NCBI GenBank assembly: GCA_902779075.1
Contig: CACZAK010000077.1
Coordinates: 1-21,335 of the forward strand
Direction: 5' to 3'
Source of the DNA: an uncultured bacterium
GTDB lineage: Bacteria; Verrucomicrobiota; Kiritimatiellia; RFP12; UBA1067
Length of the DNA: 21,335 bases
Part shown: positions 14,885 to 21,335 of the stretch, in pieces
Layout of the letters: every line of letters begins with the position of its first letter
Position numbering within the stretch: the first letter of the stretch is position 1
Program-made: the position numbers and the translations under genes
Notes under the pieces: generated by a model
The model's input: only the letters and a program-made list of their open reading frames with translations
Databases searched by the model: none
What the model was told of the DNA's origin: nothing

Positions 14885-16677
14885 CGCTTCAATCTCCTCA
14901 ACGTGTTTTTCTTTTTGGAAACCTCTACCGTCAGGCGCACCGTCTTCTCCGTTTTTCCAGGATCACTTCCGATGACGGATATTTCAATTGTATTCGTCAT
15001 AGCCTGCGGGAAGGATCCGGTCACGACGCCGGTCAAAGGATCAACCGATACTCCGGCAACGGGGTTCTTAATGAGAAACTTTACCGGTCGGCAAGAATCA
15101 TCGACGAGTATCTCATGCCTGAACTGTTCCCTGGTCTTTACTCTTACGGACACTTCTGTCGGCGAGACGAGTTGCGGGGGCTGGCATTGGGACAGGCTCC
15201 TGAAACGGGCTGTGTAACAACCGATAGACATGTCATCGTAGACGGTCAGCTGCGGCTCCAGTCCGACCGACGATCCATCTGGACGCAGCCATTCCAGAAA
15301 GACACATCCCGCATCCGGATGTGCAACAAGTTCCACCTTTTCGCCATCCGTCAATTTGCCGTCCTCCGGCGTCATCTTGACGGTTCCGCCCTCCTCCGCC
15401 CGAACGGAAACTCGCCCCGCCTCAGCCGCAAGCGCCAGTATTGATTCCAGCGTCTTGTGCCCGTCCGTCGTCTTTACCCCTAGCGCACGGTCAAGTGCGG
15501 ACATCAGCTCTACGACAAGAAGCTTGTCCCTGCGTCCGCCCATCATTCCACGGCGACCACTGAACGCAACGCTGTTTGTGACGCCGTTCTGCGGCCAGTA
15601 AACGCAGACGTATGGAACCTTGAGGTCTTTCTCGATTCCTTTTACAAAAGCGTCGCACTCCCTCACGGTTTTATACGAGGATATCCGCGTTCCCGCCTTG
15701 ACAAAAGCCATCAAAGGCGCACGATCCTCCCGCCACCATCTGAAAATTCCCCCTGAAATACATTCTTCAAGTCGTTCGCAATACCCGCACCCGCTACTCA
15801 CGCGCATCACCACCATTGGACGCCGCTCGCGCTCAGCTTTCGCAATTACCCCTTTGAAATCGGCATTCCATTCACCGGGCCGTATCGCTCCGGTGGAAAC
15901 TCCAATTGCCGCCGAACGTCTACTTGTTTTTGCAATAACCTCCGTGGAATCCGCGTTCCTTTCGCCAGGTTGTATCGCTACGGCGGAAATGCCAAATGCT
16001 CCCGGACTTCCACTTATCCCTGTTTCCACCTCATCGTCGTCTTTAGGTTGAAAATCGGCCTTCTCCACCTTTTCGGCACCGCCGACTTCGGACGCAAGGC
16101 TTGGGGCAAAACCACCAGAGATCCAGGTGTCCCTTGCGAGCCAGGCGGCGAGCAGCAGCCCGAATCCGCACAGGCAGACCACGAACCAGCCCTTAGACAG
16201 CAACTTCAACGGCCATATTCTGCCGTTGGCGCGGAACATAAGCCATACGGCCGGCACGATCAGCACAACGTCGCGGACGAGCGCGATTACGATTTCTTCG
16301 CGTCCGCCTACGCTTGGCACTCCGAAACATCCGCACGAAATCTCCAGTCCGCGGACAAGCGCCTGGACCAGTGCAATTATGAACATCACAAACATCCCCG
16401 AGACGAGAAAAGCCGATTCTCGCAGCCATTTAGTGAACAGCATCGACAACCCGGCCAGCAACTCGAGCATCGGCATAGTCATGGAGAAGATTCCAATCGT
16501 AAAATCAGGCAGAAATTCATATCGCATGACGGATCGGGCAAAGTCATCAGGATCTGAAATCTTGGCCAGCGCGGAGTATATAAACAACACGCCGAGCCCA
16601 AGACGGCAGACAAACTCGAAAAACTGAAAAACGTTAGCTTTCACAACGCCGCGGTCAGAGTTATTAGCTTGTTCCAT
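14881..16677 (-). CDS. MauE/DoxX membrane domain fused to thioredoxin-like, InlB-like and Ig-like domains
   Basis: A 598-residue membrane protein. The N-terminal MauE/DoxX-like domain (about 20-180, four or five helices) has RLGLGVLFIYSALAKISDPDDF and the SCGCFG motif (C115, C117), typical of MauE-type redox partners. A linker follows that holds a repeated segment. Next are a thioredoxin-fold domain with the CGYC active site (297-300, RRPMVVMRVSSGCGYC), an InlB/Flg_new-like repeat (GGTVKMTPEDGKLTDGEKV ... FLEWLRPDGS) and a putative Ig-like domain (AGVSVDPLTGVVTGSFP). I chose ATG 16677 because AGGA precedes it at 8-11 nt; a frame extension to 16710 is only a duplicated leader. The family suggests extracytoplasmic disulfide exchange; the substrate is unknown. 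It is a paralog of the gene just upstream. Confidence 0.85.
   Translation of the reverse strand: MEQANNSDRGVVKANVFQFFEFVCRLGLGVLFIYSALAKISDPDDFARSVMRYEFLPDFTIGIFSMTMPMLELLAGLSMLFTKWLRESAFLVSGMFVMFIIALVQALVRGLEISCGCFGVPSVGGREEIVIALVRDVVLIVPAVWLMFRANGRIWPLKLLSKGWFVVCLCGFGLLLAAWLARDTWISGGFAPSLASEVGGAEKVEKADFQPKDDDEVETGISGSPGAFGISAVAIQPGERNADSTEVIAKTSRRSAAIGVSTGAIRPGEWNADFKGVIAKAERERRPMVVMRVSSGCGYCERLEECISGGIFRWWREDRAPLMAFVKAGTRISSYKTVRECDAFVKGIEKDLKVPYVCVYWPQNGVTNSVAFSGRRGMMGGRRDKLLVVELMSALDRALGVKTTDGHKTLESILALAAEAGRVSVRAEEGGTVKMTPEDGKLTDGEKVELVAHPDAGCVFLEWLRPDGSSVGLEPQLTVYDDMSIGCYTARFRSLSQCQPPQLVSPTEVSVRVKTREQFRHEILVDDSCRPVKFLIKNPVAGVSVDPLTGVVTGSFPQAMTNTIEISVIGSDPGKTEKTVRLTVEVSKKKNTLRRLKR
15837..15999. 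repeat. Internal tandem repeat, 90-bp period, in the MauE-thioredoxin gene
   Basis: Two diverged copies (15837-15909 and 15927-15999) encode GVSTGAIRPGEWNADFKGVI and GISAVAIQPGERNADSTEVI, 30 codons apart. The upstream paralog has only one copy, next to its thioredoxin domain, so the extra unit arose within this gene by in-frame duplication. Confidence 0.7.
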
Positions 16678-16708
16678 ATCATGTTCCTTTTTGGGATTCG
16701 AAATCAAC
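16675..16708 (-). repeat. Relic copy of hydE 3' tail plus ribosome site
   Basis: A 34-nt sequence matching 18041-18074 at 31 of 34 positions. There it encodes the last codons of hydE (VDFKS-stop), the AAAAAGGAAC ribosome site and the ATG of the next gene. Here the stop codon has changed (TAA to CAA) and the sequence serves only as leader and start of the second paralog. Confidence 0.75.
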
Positions 16709-16753
16709 ATTCAGTTGAATTGCATTGTCTGTTTCTGGAAAGCGACGTCACCG

Positions 16754-18043
16754 CTACTGTCTCCTCAACAGTGGTTTCTTTTGGGAAACCTCCACCAACA
16801 GGCGCACTGTCTTCTCCGTTTGGCCGGAATCGTTCCCGATGACGGAGATTTCAACTGCATTCGTCGTTGCCTGCGGGAACGATCCGGTCACGACGCCAGT
16901 CGAGGGATCAACCGACACTCCGGCGACGGGTTTCTTGATGAGAAACCTTACCGGCCGACAAGACTCATCGACGAGTATCTCATGACTGAACCGTTCCTTT
17001 ACCTTTATGCGCACGGCCACTTCGGCTGGCGAGACGAGCAGTGGGGGCTTGCATTGAGAAAGAGGCTTGAAACGGGCAGTATAACAGCCGGTGGCCATGT
17101 CCTCGGACACGGTCAGTCGCGGTTCAAAAGCGACCGACGAGCCATCCGGACGCAGCCAGTCAAGGAAAACATATCCCGCGTCCGGTTTCGCAACAAGCTC
17201 CACTTTCTCTCCATCCACGAACTTACCGTCCTCCGGCGTCATCGATGCAGTCCCGCCATCATCTGCCCGAACAGAAATTCTATCCGCGTCAGCAAGTTCC
17301 AGTATCGACTCCAGCGATTTGTGTCCGTCCTTCGCCTGCACCCCCAGCGCACGGTCAAGCGCGGACATCATCTCTACGACAAGGCTCTTGTTCCTTAGCC
17401 CGCCCATCATTCCACGGCGGCCAGAGAACGCCACTTTGTTGGTAACGCCGTTCTGCGGCCAGTAAACACAGACCAAGGGTACCGTGAGGCCTTTATTGCT
17501 CCCTTTAATAAAAGCATTGTAGGCATTCAGGGTTTCAGACGACGACAGCCGCGATCCAGCCTTGACAAACGCCATCAGCGGCGCGCGATCCTCCCGCCAC
17601 AGCCGGAAAACGCTCCCGGCGATGCTTTCTTCCAGGCGGGTGCAATACCCACATCCTTTCCTCGTGCATAACACCACCATCGGACGCCTCTCGCTTTCCG
17701 CTTTCGCAAGCACCCCCTTGAAATCAGCGTTCCATTCTCCCGGACGTATCGCTCCAGTGGAAATGCCGATTGGTGCCGACCTTCTCGCTGCCACCTTCTC
17801 CTCGGCATTGTCGACTGCTGTTGGTAGATCCGCTGCCTCAGCCTCTGTCGTTTCCAGACCGCTTCGGTCAGCAGGCGCATCAAACCACTTGACCCTGCGT
17901 TCATCGGCTACGCGCAAGTTGTTCAAGGCACCCAGAATAACGGCCAAGACTACTATGAACGCCAAGACGGAAAAGTCAAATCTCCACCACGGACAATTTC
18001 CCTTTTCGGCGTTCTCTGCGCCACAATTGGAGTTATTTTTCAT
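16754..18043 (-). CDS. Membrane-anchored thioredoxin-fold protein with InlB-like and Ig-like domains
   Basis: A 429-residue paralog of the following gene, lacking its MauE domain. A short cytoplasmic N-terminus is followed by one membrane helix (about 24-42, FSVLAFIVVLAVILGALNN) and an acidic linker. The thioredoxin-like domain has CGYC (131-134) after RRPMVVLCTRKG and ends around VCVYWPQNGVTNKVAFSGRR. The InlB-like repeat (GGTASMTPEDGKFVDGEKV) and putative Ig-like domain (AGVSVDPSTGVVTGSFP) follow. About three quarters of residues from the linker onward match the paralog by eye. ATG 18043 is chosen for its AAAAAGGAAC site; the open frame extends 62 codons upstream but overlaps hydE. It starts 13 nt after the hydE stop. 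Likely role: periplasmic thiol-disulfide exchange or protein quality control. Confidence 0.85.
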   Translation of the reverse strand: MKNNSNCGAENAEKGNCPWWRFDFSVLAFIVVLAVILGALNNLRVADERRVKWFDAPADRSGLETTEAEAADLPTAVDNAEEKVAARRSAPIGISTGAIRPGEWNADFKGVLAKAESERRPMVVLCTRKGCGYCTRLEESIAGSVFRLWREDRAPLMAFVKAGSRLSSSETLNAYNAFIKGSNKGLTVPLVCVYWPQNGVTNKVAFSGRRGMMGGLRNKSLVVEMMSALDRALGVQAKDGHKSLESILELADADRISVRADDGGTASMTPEDGKFVDGEKVELVAKPDAGYVFLDWLRPDGSSVAFEPRLTVSEDMATGCYTARFKPLSQCKPPLLVSPAEVAVRIKVKERFSHEILVDESCRPVRFLIKKPVAGVSVDPSTGVVTGSFPQATTNAVEISVIGNDSGQTEKTVRLLVEVSQKKPLLRRQ

Positions 18044-18074
18044 GTCATGTTCCTTTTTAGGATTTGAAATCAAC
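18041..18074 (-). repeat. Parent copy of the duplicated leader (hydE tail, ribosome site, ATG)
   Basis: Contains the final hydE codons and stop, AAAAAGGAAC and the ATG of the first thioredoxin-fold gene. The match to 16675-16708 begins inside the hydE coding sequence, which shows that the duplicated unit once included the end of hydE. Confidence 0.75.
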
Positions 18075-19268
18075 CTTCTCCCATTTCCTGCCCCAGTGCG
18101 GCGAATCGCCGCGCTTGTTCCAAAGTATTGTCTCGCCGATGGCTGCGATGCGCCGTTCGAGACAGCCTCTGCAAAGCGAAGAGCTCTCGGTGAGGCATGG
18201 CTTGCCGGCGTATAGCTGGTAGTCTGCACGGTAGCGCGTCTCGGTGATATTGGGCATGATCACGTTCGCGCCGGCGAGGAGCCCCTTCTCTCGTCCTTCT
18301 GGGTCAAGTGCCTGAAGCGCGGTCGCGGCGGCGATGTTCAGGTCATGCAGATAGAGGCGCGTAGCGGCAATCATGCGAAGACCGAGCTCCAGTCGCTCCT
18401 TGCGCAGTTCGGGCGTCCATGGCGCATCCTTTCCGAGCGGCGTATCGGCATGGGGGATGTACGGGCCCATGCCGATCATGTCGATATCCTCGGAGGCGAA
18501 GAACTCAATGTCCGAGGCGAGGTCATCGACCGTCTGACCAGGAAGTCCCGCCATCACTCCGCTTCCCACCTGATAGCCGCAGCGCCGAAGTGCACGCAGG
18601 CAGTCGCGCCGCCTCTCCCACGAATGGTCGGCCGGGTGCAACTTGGCGTATAGCTTGGGATTGGAAGTTTCAATGCGCAGCAAGTAACGGTGGGCACCCG
18701 CCTCGCGCCAGCGGCGGTACGTTTCCTCGCTCTGCTCGCCAAGGCTGATTGTCACGCCGAAGTCGTCGCCGCCGAATGCATGGATGCGCCGCAGCACGTC
18801 CTCAACGAAGGCTGCATTCTTCTCGCCGGTCAGTTCGCCAGACTGCAGCACAAGGCTGCCATACCCGGCCTTGAAGGCCCATTCGGCCTCGCGGACAATC
18901 TCCTCTGCGTCCATGCAGTAGCGATGGACCTTGCCGTTTCCCTTCCTGATTCCACAGTAGTAACAGTCCTTCTCGCAAACATTCCCGAATTCCACCAACC
19001 CCCTAAAGGAAACGCATCTCCCGATCTCGCGGCATTTTACCTTGTACGCGGCGGCAAAAAGCGCATCCGCATCAGGCCAGTCCAAAATATCGACCAGTTC
19101 CCGATGCGTCAACGCACGTGGCGCTGCACCCGCTTTGTCCAAGAGCGACGTCACCTCGTGCGCCCTATCGTGCAATCCCTCGCGCCGTTCTGGGGCTAGT
19201 AAAGCCAGTGCCTCATCTTTTCCAATGCCGTCCATGATTGCCGTTATGAAACTCTCTGTGGTCTTCAT
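18057..19268 (-). CDS. hydE: [FeFe]-hydrogenase H-cluster maturase, radical SAM protein HydE
   Basis: A radical S-adenosylmethionine enzyme that acts with HydF and HydG to build the diiron subcluster of [FeFe] hydrogenase. It has 403 residues, against about 350 for typical HydE, the excess being an N-terminal helical extension. The cluster motif is C98-x3-C102-x2-C105 (CEKDCYYC), with FGNVC before it as in HydE. Other family signatures are LVLQSGELTGEK, GLPGQTVDDLASDIEF, DMIGMGPYIPHADTPLG, AATRL and GANVIMPN. The accessory-cluster cysteines of some HydE proteins are present as C358-x7-C366-x2-C369. PylB and biotin synthase relatives are less likely. It seems to head the minus-strand operon. 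No hydF, hydG or hydrogenase gene lies in the window. Confidence 0.9.
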   Translation of the reverse strand: MKTTESFITAIMDGIGKDEALALLAPERREGLHDRAHEVTSLLDKAGAAPRALTHRELVDILDWPDADALFAAAYKVKCREIGRCVSFRGLVEFGNVCEKDCYYCGIRKGNGKVHRYCMDAEEIVREAEWAFKAGYGSLVLQSGELTGEKNAAFVEDVLRRIHAFGGDDFGVTISLGEQSEETYRRWREAGAHRYLLRIETSNPKLYAKLHPADHSWERRRDCLRALRRCGYQVGSGVMAGLPGQTVDDLASDIEFFASEDIDMIGMGPYIPHADTPLGKDAPWTPELRKERLELGLRMIAATRLYLHDLNIAAATALQALDPEGREKGLLAGANVIMPNITETRYRADYQLYAGKPCLTESSSLCRGCLERRIAAIGETILWNKRGDSPHWGRKWEKVDFKS

Positions 19269-19278
19269 GACGGCTATT

Positions 19279-19287
19279 ATTTTACCA
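19279..19287 (-). promoter_or_regulatory. Possible extended -10 promoter of hydE
   Basis: TGGTAAAAT on the minus strand, 10 nt before the annotated hydE ATG. If used, the transcript would be nearly leaderless. No Shine-Dalgarno sequence precedes this ATG or the next Met (residue 12), which agrees with leaderless initiation but does not prove it. Confidence 0.3.
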
Positions 19288-19378
19288 TATCTTGTTGTGG
19301 GGCGCTATAGCCTCTCAAAATTCATGGTTCACATGGCAAACCACCATACGGGCATGATCCAAGGCCAATTTTCAACCC

Positions 19379-21335
19379 CTACACTCCAATGTCCACCTTG
19401 TAGTCCTTGTCGCCGCCCATCTTCTGGGCGTCGTTCATCAGGGCGTTGAGGATGTTGGCCTCACTGAGGGCATCCCAGTAGCCAAGGCCGAGCTCGCCCG
19501 TCGCAACGAAATAGACGTCGCTCTTGAGCTTTACCTCTTCTTTTTCGTCAAGTCCCTCGGAGAGGGCGTCGAACTCGCCTAAGAGGATGTCGGTGATGGC
19601 CGAGGCGAAGGTCTTGGGGTTGCCGAGGACGGTTCTCGCGGTCTCCCTGCCGTACAGCATCATGTACTGGAGACGGACTCGAGTATGGCCTCCGCCTTCT
19701 TGCGGTTCGCCGCGAGGGCGGCCTTGCCTTCGGGGGAGAGGAGCTTCTCGAATCCGGCCAGCACGAAGTCCTTGTCGCGGAATGCCGCGCCCATGATCAC
19801 GCGCACCAGCTCATGGCGCTCGTTCACGCCGTCCGCGCGGTTGGACTTGAGCTGGTAGAGGTTGCCGAAGTCGATGAAGGTGATGTCGTTCCTGCCGATC
19901 ATGAGGTTGCTGGAGTGGGTGTCGCCATGGAACTTGCCGGAGCCGAAGATCGCCTCGTAGAACCACACCTTCGTCGCCTGGAGGATGTTGCCCGATGCGC
20001 TCCGGAGGTCATTGTAGGTGGCGTTGCGCACCTCGCCGATTTCATCCTTGAAGTAGGAATCGACCGTCTTGCCGACGGCGACCTGCGCGACGAGGACGTT
20101 CTTCTGCGGCGGCACCACGTCGGAGAGCTTCATGCTGGTGACGTTGGGGGCGATGGCCTTCAGGCCGTCGTTCGCGCCCCCCTTGATGTCGTACAGCTCG
20201 ACGCCCGTGTTGATGTTCTCGGCCTCGGTACGGAAGTCGAACTCGGTCATGTACTGCTTGAGCTGGCCCTCCCACGTCTTGTCCATGCCCGGATTTTGAG
20301 TTGCTCGTTTACAGGCAGGCGCCTGATGTCTATCGCCGACAACCCGGTCTCGGACGAAGAGGACAGCCCCTCCCGTTGTAGCGAACCGGGCGTCACGCCC
20401 TTCGCCTTCTCCATGTAGAAGCCGAACACGCCCTTGTGCGATCCCGCCGAGTAGTCCACGATCAGTCCGCCCATGCCCAGGGCGACGGCAGCCTTCTTGG
20501 AGGCGAAGTTGAGGTTCACGGCCATCTGCTCCGTGTCGTAGTTCTTGGCGGTGCCGGCGGGGTGTTCACCCACTTTGCATTCTTGGCCGCCTCCATCAGA
20601 CGCTTCCCCTTTTTGTACAGGTCCGAGTAGAGCGCTTTGAGCTCTTCCTTCGTCTTTTGGGGATCTTTTGCGGCCTCGGCGAGGGTGTCCATCGCCTCTA
20701 AGACGTCGTCGCGGCACCCCAACCCATTGATGTGCGCCGTGTCGACGTAGCCTAACTGGTTTTCGTAGCCGGCTTCCTCGCAGAGCACCGATTTCGCGGT
20801 TTCGACGTAGTGGGCAATAACCTTCCGCATGACCTCGTGGCGGGCGGTCTTGAAGAGTTCCTCGGCCTTGGCGACCTCCCTCTCGAGGACCTTCACGATG
20901 TCCTTCGCGACCACCATCCGTCCGCCTGCGACGGCGATGCCGTTCTTGCGGATGTTCCTCAGCGCCGCCTTCATCGTGGCGATGTCGCTTTGCAGCGCGT
21001 TGAACTCGTTCGTGCCGATGGCGGCCGACGGGTTGCGCCGGAAGGCGTCGATCTTCTCCGCAACCGGACGCAGCTTGCTGGACACCTCCTCGTTCACGGT
21101 CGCAAGCGCGTCCGCCGTGCCGTGCATCGCCAGCGCCTGACGCGGCAGCAGCTCGTTAACCTTGGCCTTGAGGATGGCCACGACGTTGGGATCCGCGTTC
21201 TTGCCCTGGGCCGCCAGATGCACCGCGAAGTCCTTCATCTGATAGGCGAGGTGGTTGATCTCCGTCGCCCGGCGGTCGCAGAGCTGCCGGAGGTCGTTCA
21301 CCTCGTTGAAGAGCTCCGCGTCCACGCCCTTGAAC
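19379..21335 (-). pseudogene. AarF/UbiB-like kinase-fold protein, frameshifted three times (5' end outside window)
   Basis: Four minus-strand reading frames together form one protein of at least 640 residues. The upstream part is helical and charged (FNEVNDLRQLCDRRATEINH onward), coiled-coil-like. The downstream part has AarF/ABC1/UbiB hallmarks: TEFDFRTEAENI, a catalytic loop FHGDTHSSNLMI and metal-binding ITFIDFGNLY, in place of the usual HADPHPGN and IDFG. No KxGQ motif is obvious. The breaks are near 20559-20562 (GGGG run), 20288-20292 (CCCGG) and 19669-19675; each is repaired by adding one base. The frame is open at the right edge. It may be a decaying gene or a correct gene with sequence errors; the well-kept motifs favour recent loss or error. 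A phosphotransferase or ATPase role is inferred from family only. Confidence 0.7.

Noticed and set aside
16678..16710. Upstream start (ATG 16710) for the MauE-thioredoxin protein
   Set aside because: The extra residues LISNPKKEHD translate the duplicated hydE tail and ribosome site; the AGGA at the right distance serves ATG 16677.
18044..18229. 62-codon N-terminal extension of the first thioredoxin-fold protein
   Set aside because: It overlaps the hydE C-terminus in another frame and has no ribosome site, while ATG 18043 has one and begins the membrane anchor properly.

Overview
This window looks like part of the chromosome of an uncultured, anaerobic, sugar-degrading PVC-group bacterium, most likely a gut or rumen Kiritimatiellota/Lentisphaerota relative. 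The pointers are large secreted glycosidases with added LamG-like or discoidin-like domains, an ECF sigma factor overlapping a membrane Ser/Thr kinase (common in the PVC superphylum), an [FeFe]-hydrogenase maturase, and thioredoxin-fold proteins with InlB-like and Ig-like domains. The taxonomic call is inference. No rRNA, tRNA, transposase or CRISPR array was found.

Left region (1-6262, minus strand): a two-gene glycosidase operon. A GH31 enzyme with an N-terminal LamG-like domain is followed after 10 nt by a GH92 alpha-mannosidase, whose 3' end runs off the window. The GH31 gene carries four short GC-rich palindromic elements, all read through in frame. A 386-nt gene-free stretch with a perfect 14-bp hairpin follows.

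Centre (6649-12406): two divergent units. On the minus strand, a DUF4878-like lipoprotein, a secreted protein with an Ala/Pro/Thr-rich linker and a small two-helix membrane protein form an apparent operon that looks AT-richer than its surroundings. On the plus strand, the ECF sigma factor overlaps by 11 nt a transmembrane Ser/Thr kinase with a beta-rich outer domain. The two units may form one envelope-sensing module (inference).

Right region (12392-19268, minus strand): an apparent operon of hydE, two tandem paralogous thioredoxin-fold proteins (the second with a MauE/DoxX membrane domain) and a beta-propeller/MGH1-like glycosidase fusion. A copy of the hydE 3' tail plus ribosome binding site sits between the two paralogs, recording how the tandem pair arose. 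The glycosidase gene converges on the kinase gene with a 15-bp overlap.

Right end (19379-21335, minus strand): a large AarF/UbiB-like protein with a helical N-terminal part, open at the window edge and broken by three single-base frameshifts, all in the same direction.
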